Numbered from the stretch's first letter, positions 8,377 to 18,575 are shown. The stretch: DNA of 64,000 nucleotides from Bacteroidota bacterium (GCA_020444275.1 JAHLLG010000002.1:186001-250000); one strand, 5' to 3'. Notes: a model not told the origin generated them from the letters alone. Program-made: numbers and translations.

Positions 8377-9648
8377 TTATAAATCGAGCAAAATATTATC
8401 AATATTATTTTCTTCCATTAACATTTTGTAAGGAGATTCGAGTAGTTCCTTTATTTTAACTAAAAACCCTACAGAGTCTTTGCCATCAATGGTTCTGTGA
8501 TCGTACGACAGGGCAATATACATCATCGGACGTATTTCTATAGTACCATTCACAGCAATTGGTCTTTCCTGGATATTATGCATTCCTAAGATTCCTGATT
8601 GTGGTGGATTTAGAATAGGAGTAGATAATAGAGAACCAAAAACTCCTCCATTGGTTATGGTAAAAGTTCCACCTTGAAGGTCGTCAATGGAGATTTTACC
8701 GTTACGACCTTTATCGGCCAGTCTTTTGATCTCTTTTTCGAGCTCGGCAAGATTCATTGTTTCTGCATTACGCACAACCGGAACCATTAGTCCCTTTGGT
8801 GTTTGAACAGCTATTCCAATATCTGCGAAATCAGGATAAATAATTTCATCACCATCAATTTGTGAATTAACTGACGGAAAAGCTTTTAGGGCTATAGTAA
8901 CCGCTTTAGTAAAGAACGACATAAAACCCAGTTTGATATCATGCTTTTCAATAAATTGTTTTTGATATTTTTTTCGCAGAGCGATCACTTCTGTCATATC
9001 AACCTCGTTGAAAGTAGTAAGCATAGCTGTTTCATTTTTTACTGAAACCAATCGCTCACTTAACTTCTTGCGCAGCTGAGAAATCTTTTTGCGTTCAATT
9101 TCTCTTGAGGCTTCTGTTTTTTGTTGATTAACCGGAGAGTTCGATTTATTGGAAATTACTTGTTCAACTTCTGCTTTACCTATACGTTTTAAACCATGAA
9201 TAATATCTTCAACATTTAAGTTATTTTCCTGCATTAGCTTTTTTGCAACTGGCGAAACTTTTACCTTGTTATACTCTGAACTACTAGTTTGTTTTGTATC
9301 CTGTTGTTTATCAGCATTTTTATCTTCAGTTGTTTTTTTAGTCTTATCATCACTTTTCGGCTCCTCTCTACGCTTATCCTCAGTTTTTTTGCTTTCATCT
9401 TTTTCAGGTGCCTTAGCCGATGTGTCGATTTTACATGCAACAGAACCAACCTGAATGGTTTCTCCAGCTTCGGCAATAATCTCTATTTTACCTGCTTCAG
9501 ATGCCATTAAGGGCAGGGTTGCTTTATCTGATTCAATTTCTGCTATTTCCTGGTCTTGTTCAACATAATCGCCATTTTCGACCAGCCAGTTTGATATTTC
9601 TACTTCTGTTATGGATTCTCCTGGACTTGGGATCTTTATATCAATCAT
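8377..9648 (-). CDS. sucB: 2-oxoglutarate dehydrogenase E2 (dihydrolipoyl succinyltransferase)
   Basis: E2 moves the succinyl group from E1 via lipoyl-lysine to CoA in the TCA cycle. The 423-residue protein has an N-terminal lipoyl domain with K42 in ESDKAT and a highly charged Lys/Glu/Asp/Thr linker (about 80-120). A peripheral subunit-binding domain follows, starting [13 protein letters not shown] (about 130-165), and then the catalytic domain. The catalytic His384 and Asp388 are in YDHRTIDG, and a [11 protein letters not shown] segment precedes them. It is downstream of sucA on the same strand (86-base gap containing a short heptamer repeat), forming a sucAB unit. No E3 (lpd) is present in the window. 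Length is normal. Confidence 0.96.
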   Translation of the reverse strand: MIDIKIPSPGESITEVEISNWLVENGDYVEQDQEIAEIESDKATLPLMASEAGKIEIIAEAGETIQVGSVACKIDTSAKAPEKDESKKTEDKRREEPKSDDKTKKTTEDKNADKQQDTKQTSSSEYNKVKVSPVAKKLMQENNLNVEDIIHGLKRIGKAEVEQVISNKSNSPVNQQKTEASREIERKKISQLRKKLSERLVSVKNETAMLTTFNEVDMTEVIALRKKYQKQFIEKHDIKLGFMSFFTKAVTIALKAFPSVNSQIDGDEIIYPDFADIGIAVQTPKGLMVPVVRNAETMNLAELEKEIKRLADKGRNGKISIDDLQGGTFTITNGGVFGSLLSTPILNPPQSGILGMHNIQERPIAVNGTIEIRPMMYIALSYDHRTIDGKDSVGFLVKIKELLESPYKMLMEENNIDNILLDL

Positions 9649-9691
9649 AGTATTTAAGTTTCTATTGTTATCAAAAATATTTTTCTACTTT

Positions 9692-9735
9692 ATTGCCTAG
9701 TTTCAGATTTAGAACTTGAAACTGTAACCTGTAAC
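9692..9735. repeat. Heptamer-like repeat tract between sucA and sucB
   Basis: The tract contains TTTCAGA, TTGAAAC, TGTAACC and TGTAACT units in close succession. It resembles the TTTCAAR array at 4729-4756 read on the opposite strand. No function can be assigned. Confidence 0.4.
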
Positions 9736-12536
9736 TAAAGATACGTATGTTGTTTATTAATTTCTAATCGTGAACTACCTTCAACACATTGCAGTCCGCA
9801 ATATTTATTTTTTAATTCGCATGTACACTTTCTAAATATTTTACCAAGAATTTCATTTTGTTGTAATACGTGTAACTTGTGTAATCCAACGGCCGGACTT
9901 CCGCTTGCCTGGCGGGCTACAACTTGAATGTTAACATGCTTAAATTGTTCTTTTACAAAAGTCCATGCTCCCATATTTTCGGGTTCTTCCTGTATCCATA
10001 TCCAACGTTTTGTATTTGGATATTTTTCAATGATTTGATCAACTTGTTTTTGGGGCCATGGATATAGTTGTTCTATGCGCACCAAAGCGATGTCTTTAGC
10101 ATCGAACTCTTCTTTTTTTGCCAATAAATCATAATAAATTTTACCCGAACAGAAAACAACTCTTCTAACTTCTTCAATATCCACATTATCATCATCAATT
10201 ACTTCCTGAAATTTATTTTTCGCCAACTCATCCAACGGCGACACACATTTTGGATGTCTTAATAAACTTTTTGGAGTAAACACGATTAGCGGAACCGTGA
10301 AGTCACGATATACCTGCCTTCGCAATACATGAAAAAAGTTAGCTGGGGTGGTAGCATTTACAATTTGCATGTTATTATTTGCACATAAAGCCAAAAATCT
10401 TTCCATTCGTGCACTTGAGTGTTCCGGGCCCTGACCTTCATATCCATGTGGTAGTAAAAGAGTTAATCCATTCATAATACCCCACTTTTCTTCTGCAGAG
10501 CTAATATACTGATCAATAATCACCTGAGCTACATTATTGAAATCACCAAATTGCGCTTCCCAAATATTTAAACCTTCAGGTACAGCCATTGCATAGCCGT
10601 ATTCAAAGCCTAAAATACCATATTCGGATAGTGGTGAATTAAAAACATGAAATGGAGCCTGATCTTCGCTAATATGTTTTAACGGAATAAATTTTTGATC
10701 TGAATCCTCAATGGTTAAGGCAGAATGACGATGCGAAAAAGTTCCCCGTTCAGAGTCCTGACCACTTAAACGAACCGGACGATTTTCTGCTACCAGTGTT
10801 CCATATGCCAGCAGTTCAGCCATACCCCAATCTAGTTTATCCTGTTTTATCATCTCATTTCGATCGTTGAGCAGTTTTTCGGCTTTTTTGAAAAATTTAA
10901 GATCTTTAGGAGGAAAATTCAGTTTATGCGCTATGGCTTTTAGTAGCTTTTTATCGACACCTGTTTCCGGCGAACTTTCAAAATCTTCGGTTTCAGGGTG
11001 ATGGTATTTCTGCCAATCTTCAATCAGGAACTGCTTAATGTGCAATTTCTCCGATTTTTTAGCAACATCCAGTTTCTCATCTAAATACTGATTGAATTCT
11101 TTCTCGAGTTTCTTCAAATCTTCTTTTGAATAAATTCCTTTTTCCAGCAAGAAATCTCCATAAATATCACGCGGATTGGCATGTTTACTTATTGCTTTAT
11201 ACAATAATGGTTGCGTAAATCTCGGTTCATCACCTTCGTTATGTCCAAATTTCCGGTAACATAATATATCAATAAAAACATCGGTGTGGAAAGTGTATCG
11301 ATATTCCATGGCAAGCTGAATGGTATAAATCAGCGCTTCAGGATCGTCGCCATTCACATGAAAAATAGGAGCTTTAATCACTTTACCAATGTCAGTACAG
11401 TAGGTACTTGATCTGGCATCAAGATAATTTGTGGTAAAACCAACCTGGTTATTAATTACTAAATGTATGGTGCCACCCGTTCTGTATCCTTTTAACTGTG
11501 ACATTTGTATGGTTTCATAAACCACTCCCTGGCTGGCTATGGCAGCATCGCCATGAATTATGATTGGCGCTAATTTATTGTAATCGTGATTGTATTTCCC
11601 CCAAATTTTAGCTTTGGCAATTCCTTGAACTACCGGTCCGACTGTTTCTAAATGAGAAGGATTTGGTGCCAGGTTTAACCGTACTTTCTTGCCTTTATCC
11701 GTAGTTACTGTATTTCCGTATCCCAGATGATATTTCACATCACCAAGCGAAATATCCTCATCATACTCTTCACCCAAGAATTCGGCAAATATATCTTCTA
11801 TAGGTTTTTCCAGAATATTGGCCAAAACATTCAAACGTCCTCGGTGCGACATGCCAATGATAAACTCTTCAATTCCCAGTTCAGCACCCTTTTCTATCAC
11901 GGCATCAAGCGCAGGAATTAGAGATTCTGCTCCCTCAAGCGAAAAACGCTTTTGGCCTACAAATTTTTTATGAATAAAATTTTCGAAACCTACCGCCTGC
12001 TTTAAATGTTGATAAATATGTTTTCGTTCATCATCACTGAAAGTAGGAATGTTTTTTACAGGTTCCATTTTGTTCTGCAACCAGCTTATAATTTCCGGAT
12101 TACGAATAAACATATATTCAGCTCCAACCGACTGACAATAAGTAGTTTCTAAGTGATCAATAATATCTTTTAAGGTAGCAGGTCCAATGCCAATATATTT
12201 ACCAGCCTGAAAAACGGTGTTTAAATCAGACTTTTTTAAGTCGTAGTTCTCAATACTTAGTGTTGGTGAATATTTTCTTCGGGTTCGCACAGGATTTGTT
12301 TTTGTAAACAGATGGCCTCTTTTTCTATATCCTTCAATCAAATTTATTACCTTGAATTCTGTATCGAATAGCTCGCCATTTTGACTGTTTACCGGGAAGT
12401 TTTTTTGTGCGAATTCAAATCCTTCAAAGAATTTCTGCCATTGCTCATCAACTGTGCTCGGATCAGATTGGTATTGTTTATATAGCTCCTCAATTGAGTT
12501 AATTTCTGAATTACCTATAAAAGAGAATTTATTCAT
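9735..12536 (-). CDS. sucA: 2-oxoglutarate dehydrogenase E1 component
   Basis: This thiamine-diphosphate enzyme decarboxylates 2-oxoglutarate and transfers succinyl to the E2 lipoyl group. The 933-residue protein has the N-terminal E2-binding start (SFIGNSEINSIEELYKQYQSDP), the FIIGMSHRGRLNVLANI motif, SHLETVGPVV, and the TPP-binding GDAAIASQGVVYE with NNQVGFTT. C-terminal landmarks are RLSGQDSERGTFSHRH, EAQFGDFNN and WIQEEPENMGAW. Length and order match the family. The extreme C-terminus (after VLQQNEILGKIF) carries an unusual Cys-containing tail (CTCELKNKYCGLQC), perhaps metal- or disulfide-related. It is the first gene of the sucAB unit, divergent from pntAA across 260 bases. Confidence 0.97.
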   Translation of the reverse strand: MNKFSFIGNSEINSIEELYKQYQSDPSTVDEQWQKFFEGFEFAQKNFPVNSQNGELFDTEFKVINLIEGYRKRGHLFTKTNPVRTRRKYSPTLSIENYDLKKSDLNTVFQAGKYIGIGPATLKDIIDHLETTYCQSVGAEYMFIRNPEIISWLQNKMEPVKNIPTFSDDERKHIYQHLKQAVGFENFIHKKFVGQKRFSLEGAESLIPALDAVIEKGAELGIEEFIIGMSHRGRLNVLANILEKPIEDIFAEFLGEEYDEDISLGDVKYHLGYGNTVTTDKGKKVRLNLAPNPSHLETVGPVVQGIAKAKIWGKYNHDYNKLAPIIIHGDAAIASQGVVYETIQMSQLKGYRTGGTIHLVINNQVGFTTNYLDARSSTYCTDIGKVIKAPIFHVNGDDPEALIYTIQLAMEYRYTFHTDVFIDILCYRKFGHNEGDEPRFTQPLLYKAISKHANPRDIYGDFLLEKGIYSKEDLKKLEKEFNQYLDEKLDVAKKSEKLHIKQFLIEDWQKYHHPETEDFESSPETGVDKKLLKAIAHKLNFPPKDLKFFKKAEKLLNDRNEMIKQDKLDWGMAELLAYGTLVAENRPVRLSGQDSERGTFSHRHSALTIEDSDQKFIPLKHISEDQAPFHVFNSPLSEYGILGFEYGYAMAVPEGLNIWEAQFGDFNNVAQVIIDQYISSAEEKWGIMNGLTLLLPHGYEGQGPEHSSARMERFLALCANNNMQIVNATTPANFFHVLRRQVYRDFTVPLIVFTPKSLLRHPKCVSPLDELAKNKFQEVIDDDNVDIEEVRRVVFCSGKIYYDLLAKKEEFDAKDIALVRIEQLYPWPQKQVDQIIEKYPNTKRWIWIQEEPENMGAWTFVKEQFKHVNIQVVARQASGSPAVGLHKLHVLQQNEILGKIFRKCTCELKNKYCGLQCVEGSSRLEINKQHTYL

Positions 12537-12796
12537 TGTTAATTATTTAATAGCCAATTAAATTGCAGGTTCGTATTATTTTTGTTTAACTTTAATAAAA
12601 ATAAGATTGCCATAAATTTTACCTATAAAAATATATAAAATAGACTATTGGCGATGCATTATGTTCATTTTGTTTACCAATATCCGGATTTTATAGCATT
12701 GAACAAAAAATTATTCATAATGTTTACAAGTATTACACTTTTTATTTAACAAAAAGTAGATACTTACTAAGTTTTAAATTCTTAATTGTATAGAAA

Positions 12797-13918
12797 ATGG
12801 TTGTAGGAATATTAAAAGAACCAGAATTTGATCGTAGAGTTGCATTGCTTCCTGAAAACACAAAAACGCTCAATGATTTAAAGGTTGAAGTGATTCTTGA
12901 AAAAGATTCCGGATTGCGCTCTTTTTTTAATGATAAAAGCTATGAGGAAGTTGGTTGTAAAATTGAGAAAAGAGAGAAGGTATTAAGTGATTCTGATTTA
13001 CTTATCAGCATTAATCCATTAACTGATAAAGAATATGGAAAACTTAAACCGAAACAGTCGATTTTAACTGCTTATTCTCCTTTGATTAACAACGAACTGG
13101 TAAAACTGTTTGTTGATAATGATATCACAACTTTTAGTATGGATATGGTGCCACGTACAACGCGCGCTCAATCTATGGATATTCTATCATCCATGGCAAC
13201 TGTCGCAGGCTACAAAGCAGTGTTGGAAGCGGCAAATCATTTGCCCTCGTTTTTTCCTATGTTTATGACAGCTGCAGGAACCATAAGACCTTCAAAAGTG
13301 CTGGTGTTGGGTGCTGGTGTAGCAGGTTTGCAGGCTATTGCAACAGCGCGAAAACTTGGTGCGGTTGTGGAAGCTTTTGATGTTCGGTCTGCAGTTAAGG
13401 AAGAGGTGCAAAGTTTGGGAGGTAAATTTATTGAGGTAGAAGGAGCAAAGGATGATAAAGGAGCTGGTGGATATGCTGTAGAACAAACCGAAGAGTATAA
13501 ACAAAAACAGCAACAACTAATTCAGGAGCATGCCAAAAAAGCTAATGTAGTGATAACAACAGCTCAGATTCCTGGTAGAAAAGCACCAGTATTAATTACA
13601 AAAGATACTGTTGAGAATATGCTTCCCGGTTCTGTAATTGTTGACCTGGCAGCATCAACTGGTGGTAACTGTGAGTTAACAAAGAATAATGAGGTAGTTG
13701 AGGTTAACCATGTGAAAATTATCGGGAACTCAAATTTTCCAAGTGAAATACCAAGCGATGCCAGTAAGATGTATGGTAATAATATCATCAATTTCATGAA
13801 ACTTATAATCGATGATGAAGGAAACCTGAAATTGGATTTCGATGATGAAATTGTAGCTGGTACTTGCATTACACATAATAAAGAGATCATAAACGAACGA
13901 GTAAAATCTAATTCATAA
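12797..13918 (+). CDS. pntAA: NAD(P) transhydrogenase alpha subunit, soluble domain
   Basis: The proton-translocating transhydrogenase moves hydride between NADH and NADP+ and helps supply NADPH. This 373-residue protein is the NAD(H)-binding domain I: it starts MVVGILKEPEFDRRVALLPE, has the RAQSMDILSSMATVAGYKAV loop, the Rossmann motif VLGAGVAGLQAIATA (about 171-185) and the QIPGRKAPVLIT and VDLAASTGGNCE segments. The alpha subunit is split: the membrane part is a separate gene 17 bases downstream, as in Rhodospirillum rubrum. It is the first of a three-gene operon and lies beside the TCA gene sucA, though divergently. Confidence 0.96.
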   Translation: MVVGILKEPEFDRRVALLPENTKTLNDLKVEVILEKDSGLRSFFNDKSYEEVGCKIEKREKVLSDSDLLISINPLTDKEYGKLKPKQSILTAYSPLINNELVKLFVDNDITTFSMDMVPRTTRAQSMDILSSMATVAGYKAVLEAANHLPSFFPMFMTAAGTIRPSKVLVLGAGVAGLQAIATARKLGAVVEAFDVRSAVKEEVQSLGGKFIEVEGAKDDKGAGGYAVEQTEEYKQKQQQLIQEHAKKANVVITTAQIPGRKAPVLITKDTVENMLPGSVIVDLAASTGGNCELTKNNEVVEVNHVKIIGNSNFPSEIPSDASKMYGNNIINFMKLIIDDEGNLKLDFDDEIVAGTCITHNKEIINERVKSNS

Positions 13919-13935
13919 TTAAAATATAATGAGCA

Positions 13936-14244
13936 ATGGAAGGAATTCTTGAATTTATATATGTTAATTCCGAGGCAATATTTATTGTAGTGTTATCTGT
14001 ATTCCTCGGTATAGAAGTAATATCGCACGTACCTGCTGTTCTACATACACCGCTAATGTCTGGTGCTAATGCCATTCATGGAGTTGTAATCATTGGAGCT
14101 ATTATTGTTCTTGGACATGCCGAATCAACATTAAATCTGATTCTGGGATTTATTGCTGTTTTCCTGGGAACTTTAAATGTTGTGGGAGGGTTTGTTGTTA
14201 CAGACAGAATGCTGGATATGTTTAAAAGGAAACCTAAAAAGTAA
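13936..14244 (+). CDS. pntAB: NAD(P) transhydrogenase alpha subunit, membrane domain
   Basis: The 102-residue protein is the C-terminal membrane part of the alpha subunit encoded separately. It shows three hydrophobic helices: FIVVLSVFLGIEVISHVPAVL, NAIHGVVIIGAIIVLG and ILGFIAVFLGTLNVVGGFVV. The motif SGANAIHG and VVTDRMLDMFKRK at the end are diagnostic of PntAB. With PntB it forms domain II, the proton channel. It lies between pntAA (17-base gap) and pntB (8-base gap), and all three are surely co-transcribed. Confidence 0.95.
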   Translation: MEGILEFIYVNSEAIFIVVLSVFLGIEVISHVPAVLHTPLMSGANAIHGVVIIGAIIVLGHAESTLNLILGFIAVFLGTLNVVGGFVVTDRMLDMFKRKPKK

Positions 14245-14252
14245 GATAAATT

Positions 14253-15707
14253 ATGGATAAGATTATTGAATTCTCAAAACATGTTCAGTTTACCTTTGGT
14301 GATTCTGTTCTTGAAATAATTTACCTTATAGCATCAATTCTGTTTATTCTGGGTTTAAAGAAATTAAGTCATCCTGATTCGGCCAAAAGAGGCAATATTT
14401 GGGCAGCGGCCGGAATGATTATCGCAATTATTGGTACACTATTGTTACATCGCCAGGATGGTCATAAAATTGGTAATTTAGGTTATATTTTTGCAGCCAT
14501 ATTGCTAGGAACTGTGCTAGGTTTGATTATTGCCCGAAGGGTAAAAATGACCAAAATGCCTGAATTAGTATCCTTTTTTAACGGAATGGGAGGTGCAGCA
14601 GCAGCTTTAATTTCTGTAATGGAATTTCCACATATTAATAAGGAACTTATTGCAGAGCACGGCTTGCTTAACTGGCAAGCGCTTGTGATTTTCCTTGGTT
14701 TAGTAATAGGTAGTGTGTCATTCGCTGGTAGTATGATTGCTTTTGGTAAACTTGATGGAAAGATCAAAGATATCAGATCAAAGGTATTGCGTGTAATCAA
14801 TATTATTTTGTTATTGGTTATTATTGCTGTTATAGCTTACATCATGACACGTGGACAGGTCGATCCGCAAACGCTAGAACCATATGTTTATATACTTTTA
14901 GGCATTTCATTAGTATACGGAGTGTTGTTTGTAATGCCAATCGGAGGCGCAGATATGCCCGTAGTGATTTCATTACTGAACTCATTTACGGGAGTGGCTG
15001 CTGCAATGGGAGGTTTTCTTTATAATAATCTGGTAATGTTAACCGGAGGAATACTGGTTGGTTCTGCAGGTACTATTCTAACTGTACTAATGTGTAATGC
15101 CATGAATCGCTCGTTGTTTAATGTAATTATTGGAGCTTTTGGTGGCGGTGGTGCTGCCGGCGAATCGGAGCAAGGCTCCATAAAAGAAATATCGATTACC
15201 GATGCTTCCATTTTATTGAGTTATTCGCAAAAGGTAATGGTTGTTCCTGGTTATGGTTTAGCTGTTGCGCAGGCACAACACTTAGCGCATGAATTAGATA
15301 AGCTTCTTGAAGATAAAGGTGTTGAGGTGAAGTATGCCATTCATCCGGTAGCAGGTAGAATGCCTGGTCATATGAATGTTCTGTTAGCAGAAGCTGATGT
15401 GCCTTATGAAAAATTATTGGAAAGCGACGAAGCTAATGGTGAAATGGAAAATGTTGATGTTGTTGTGGTAATCGGTGCAAATGATGTAGTTAACCCGGCT
15501 GCTGAAGAAGATCCATCTAGCCCGATTTACGGAATGCCTATTGTAAAGGTATTAAAAGCGAAAAACATTATCGTAATGAAACGGGGAATGGGTAAAGGAT
15601 ATGCAGCAATTGAAAATAATCTGTTTTATAATGATAAAACCAGAATGTTATTTGGGAATGCTAAAGATAGCTTACAAAAAATAGTAACAGAAGTGAAGAG
15701 TTTATAA
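14253..15707 (+). CDS. pntB: NAD(P) transhydrogenase beta subunit
   Basis: The 484-residue beta subunit has several N-terminal membrane helices (domain II) with FFNGMGGAAAALIS and the conserved MPIGGADMPVVISLLNSFTG, then the NADP(H)-binding domain III. Domain III landmarks are VPGYGLAVAQAQH, GVEVKYAIHPVAGRMPGHMN, VVVIGANDVVNPAA, IYGMPI and MKRGMGKGYA. Length is typical. It closes the pnt operon and is followed by a strong hairpin terminator at 15733-15759. Assignment is secure. Confidence 0.97.
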   Translation: MDKIIEFSKHVQFTFGDSVLEIIYLIASILFILGLKKLSHPDSAKRGNIWAAAGMIIAIIGTLLLHRQDGHKIGNLGYIFAAILLGTVLGLIIARRVKMTKMPELVSFFNGMGGAAAALISVMEFPHINKELIAEHGLLNWQALVIFLGLVIGSVSFAGSMIAFGKLDGKIKDIRSKVLRVINIILLLVIIAVIAYIMTRGQVDPQTLEPYVYILLGISLVYGVLFVMPIGGADMPVVISLLNSFTGVAAAMGGFLYNNLVMLTGGILVGSAGTILTVLMCNAMNRSLFNVIIGAFGGGGAAGESEQGSIKEISITDASILLSYSQKVMVVPGYGLAVAQAQHLAHELDKLLEDKGVEVKYAIHPVAGRMPGHMNVLLAEADVPYEKLLESDEANGEMENVDVVVVIGANDVVNPAAEEDPSSPIYGMPIVKVLKAKNIIVMKRGMGKGYAAIENNLFYNDKTRMLFGNAKDSLQKIVTEVKSL

Positions 15708-15732
15708 ACAAAAAAATGTTTTCTGTTTGGTT

Positions 15733-15759
15733 AACCCGGAGGATATTATCCTTTGGGTT
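15733..15759 (+). terminator. Terminator of the pnt operon
   Basis: Arms AACCCGGAGGAT and ATCCTTTGGGTT pair fully when G-U pairs are allowed, with a 3-base loop, and run into a T-rich tail up to about 15769. Confidence 0.8.
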
Positions 15760-15823
15760 TTCTTTTTTTATGCGGTCAAGTATAAGTTTTGTGTTAACTT
15801 TATAAGCATAATAAAACACTTTC

Positions 15824-17626
15824 ATGATAAAGGTTAGATTTATATTTTTAGCACTTATTTTACACTTAGGATCATACGGTTTATTTGCTCAGTCCTATGA
15901 ATATTCAGAAGATAATAATGGTTTAAGAACATTTCGCGATGGTAAATTGATAATTGAAGAAGGAATTCCATTTTTAACTGTAAAAGGAAATTCATATGAA
16001 ATGGGTTTGCAGTATGGTGTACTGATGAATGAAGAACTCCTTAGAATGGATCATACTGTTGATAGCCTTATTGAGTCATACATTGGTAGTTTTTTCATGA
16101 AAAAGTGGATTTCAGGGATTATTTTGAATTCAAATATTCGCAAAATAGAAAAAACAATGCCACACGAGTATTTGCAGGAACTCCAAGGAATGGCAGAAGG
16201 TAGCGAATTAGAATTGAAAGATTTGCAGATCATATTCTATTTCCCACAGTTATTTTTTAAAATCAGTTGTACTTCTTTTTTATTTCGTGATGAAGAACAA
16301 ATGGTTCATGGCAGAAACCTCGATTGGTCGGGTATAGAATCCATAACGCATTATCCATTAATTGTTAATTATCATAAAACCAATAAACAGCCGATTACTG
16401 TTTTAACTTTTGTGGGATATCCGGGAGCTTATACAGGAATGAATCATAGCGGTTTAAGCATGTCGATCAATATGAATGGAGCACCGGCAGAAAATCATAA
16501 GAAAATAAGTGATTACAATACCGGAATGCCACTGGCCTTTAAGGTTAGAAATGTTCTGGAAAATGCAACAACTATGCAAGAAGTTGATGAATTGTTTGAT
16601 GATTACAGTTCGCATGCATGGTTTATTATAGCAGGTAGTAGAACAGATCATTCAGGTGCCATTTATGAACTAACAAGAGGGCAAGTAATTAAAAATCCGA
16701 TGTCAGGTGATTTTCAGTTTATCGAGAATCTATCTATTTCAGATGTTGGTCGTTATGCTTTTAGCCCTGTACGAATGCATGAAAACTTTAATATTGCCCG
16801 CGAACGAAAAATAAAAGAACTATACGATCGATTTAGCAAGAAGAGCGATTTGGTTGCAAAAAGCTATGAAATATTATCAAATACTGAATATTATCATTTA
16901 AAGCACGATCCGTTTTACTCGAATAGTATTAATAACTCTGCAACTGTAATAAGCTGTATTATGGATAACGCTGATAATAACTTATATTTTTCTTATGATG
17001 AGCGATTAGCGGGGTTGAATAAGTATTTAAAATATGATATAGATGCTGAAGAAGTTACTGTATACAGAGAAAAACAGGAAATACCTGATCAGGATTATTT
17101 AGACGAGCGCTTGAAATATAGAGATTGGTATAGTTCAACGATTTCGGATAAACGAAAAGTTGATAACGAAGAATATCAGTTAATAATTGATAAAATTGGT
17201 ACGCTAAAACTTGAACCAGCGTATAAATTTTGGTTATTATCACATTATTATTCAAAGCTTGGTAATCATGAAAAAGCTTTTGAGAATGCTCAAAATTATA
17301 TTGCAGAGCGCCCCGATTATTATCATGCATATTATAATAAATACCAGACTGAGAAAAACAGAGAAAGTTACTTGGATGCTATTGTTGCATTGGAAGAAAT
17401 GATGCAAACGTCAACCATTACACCGTATTATTACTATCTTGCAAAAATAAAAATGATTGAATTGTATGATCAATTATTGGATCATCAGAAAGATCAGATT
17501 TATATTGAAAAAATACATAGATTAGCCAAAGAAATAAAATCAGAACTAAATCAATATTTTATAGATAAGGAAACTCAAAATGATTTAAAACTGATTGAGT
17601 CCATTATAGAAAAGTACGATAATTAA
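15824..17626 (+). CDS. Secreted C45-family autoproteolytic acyltransferase/hydrolase-like protein with TPR-like tail
   Basis: The 600-residue protein starts with a signal peptide ending near GLFAQ. Residues about 35-420 match the C45 peptidase/acyl-CoA:6-APA acyltransferase-like family: GNSYEMGLQYGVLM near the start, then the nucleophile context CTSFLFRDEEQMVHGRNLDW, where C149 would be the N-terminal nucleophile after self-cleavage. GMNHSGLSMSINMN and a later SNSINNSATV support the N-terminal-nucleophile fold. The last ~150 residues are helical repeats (KFWLLSHYYSKLGNHEKAFENA) like TPRs. Substrates in this family are amides or acyl conjugates; none can be named here. Its TAA overlaps the ATG of the sirtuin gene by one base, so the two are translationally coupled. 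Confidence 0.82.
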   Translation: MIKVRFIFLALILHLGSYGLFAQSYEYSEDNNGLRTFRDGKLIIEEGIPFLTVKGNSYEMGLQYGVLMNEELLRMDHTVDSLIESYIGSFFMKKWISGIILNSNIRKIEKTMPHEYLQELQGMAEGSELELKDLQIIFYFPQLFFKISCTSFLFRDEEQMVHGRNLDWSGIESITHYPLIVNYHKTNKQPITVLTFVGYPGAYTGMNHSGLSMSINMNGAPAENHKKISDYNTGMPLAFKVRNVLENATTMQEVDELFDDYSSHAWFIIAGSRTDHSGAIYELTRGQVIKNPMSGDFQFIENLSISDVGRYAFSPVRMHENFNIARERKIKELYDRFSKKSDLVAKSYEILSNTEYYHLKHDPFYSNSINNSATVISCIMDNADNNLYFSYDERLAGLNKYLKYDIDAEEVTVYREKQEIPDQDYLDERLKYRDWYSSTISDKRKVDNEEYQLIIDKIGTLKLEPAYKFWLLSHYYSKLGNHEKAFENAQNYIAERPDYYHAYYNKYQTEKNRESYLDAIVALEEMMQTSTITPYYYYLAKIKMIELYDQLLDHQKDQIYIEKIHRLAKEIKSELNQYFIDKETQNDLKLIESIIEKYDN

Positions 17627-18369
17627 TGAATGATAGTTTACAAAATGCTATAGAATTACTAGTAAATTCAAAGCATGCAATTGCTTACACTGGTGCAGGA
17701 ATATCAGTAGAAAGTGGCATTCCGCCATTTCGGGGAGAAGACGGCTTGTGGAATAAATATGATCCTAATATCCTGGAGTTAAGTTATTTTTATTTACGTC
17801 CTGATAAATCATGGAAAGTAATCAAAGAGATTTTTTATGATTTTTTTGGTGAGGCAAAGCCTAATAAGGCACACACAGTATTGGCAGAGCTAGAACATTT
17901 AGCGTTAATTAAAGCAATTGTTACACAGAATATTGATAATTTGCATTACGATGCGGGGAGTAAAGAAGTATATGAATTTCATGGGAATTCTCGAATGCTG
18001 GTTTGCACCGGTTGTAATAAAAAATATATGGCAGCAGAAACTAATCTTAACGGTGTTCCCTTATGCACGAGTTGTAATGATCTTTTAAAGCCTGATTTTA
18101 TATTCTTTGGAGAGAAAATTCCTGAAGTGGCTTATAGAAAGTCGATTGAAGCAGCTCAGAAAGCAGATGTGGTTGTAATCATTGGTTCAACCGGAGAGGT
18201 TTACCCTGCCGCATCAATTCCCAGGTATGCAAAAGAAAATGGAGCAAAAATTATTGAAATTAATCCGGAAAAGTCTTTATTTACAGATTCAATAACGGAT
18301 TTATTCATTAAAGGAAAAGCAACCGAGATAATGCATGAATTATTAATTGGAATAAAACAAAAAATATGA
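17626..18369 (+). CDS. cobB: NAD-dependent protein deacylase (sirtuin)
   Basis: Sirtuins remove acyl groups from lysines using NAD+. The 247-residue protein has the NAD-binding GAGISVESGIPPFRG motif (about residues 20-34), TQNIDNLHYDAGSKEVYEFHG with the catalytic histidine near 118, and a zinc module built from CTGC and CTSC. It also has PDFIFFGEKIPE and GSTGEVYPAASIP. The residues typical of class III desuccinylases (Y..R after the FRG loop) are not clear to me, so acyl preference is open. It sits in a four-gene operon, overlapping the C45-like gene upstream by one base and the S4 gene downstream by four. Confidence 0.94.
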   Translation: MNDSLQNAIELLVNSKHAIAYTGAGISVESGIPPFRGEDGLWNKYDPNILELSYFYLRPDKSWKVIKEIFYDFFGEAKPNKAHTVLAELEHLALIKAIVTQNIDNLHYDAGSKEVYEFHGNSRMLVCTGCNKKYMAAETNLNGVPLCTSCNDLLKPDFIFFGEKIPEVAYRKSIEAAQKADVVVIIGSTGEVYPAASIPRYAKENGAKIIEINPEKSLFTDSITDLFIKGKATEIMHELLIGIKQKI

Positions 18370-18575
18370 TTAAATTTAACTTGGAAGGTTCGGAATATAT
18401 TGAGCTCATTAAATTGTTGAAAGTAACTAATATGTGCGCGAGTGGAGGAGAAGCCAAACAACTGGTTGATCAGGGTGAAGTAAAACTGAATGGTGAGGTT
18501 GAAAGTAGAAAGCGAGCAAAAATCAGAACCGGAGATAAAGTAGAAATATTTAACGAGATTATAGAAGTTGAATAA
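18366..18575 (+). CDS. S4-domain RNA-binding protein (YbcJ-like)
   Basis: The 69-residue protein is essentially one S4 domain: YIELIKLLKVTNMCASGGEAKQLVDQGEVKLNGEVESRKRAKIRTGDKVEI. The GGEAKQLVDQGEVKLNGE part is the RNA-contacting helix-turn of the fold and is like E. coli YbcJ. It probably binds structured RNA, perhaps ribosomal; no target is known. Its ATG overlaps the sirtuin stop (ATGA), indicating translational coupling. Confidence 0.92.
   Translation: MIKFNLEGSEYIELIKLLKVTNMCASGGEAKQLVDQGEVKLNGEVESRKRAKIRTGDKVEIFNEIIEVE

Noticed and set aside
9261-9510. Several overlapping short frames on both strands within sucB
   Set aside because: They are shadows of the Lys/Glu-rich linker of the E2 protein.
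13564-13890. Minus-strand frame of 108 codons inside pntAA
   Set aside because: It is antisense to a well-conserved gene and has no recognisable domain.
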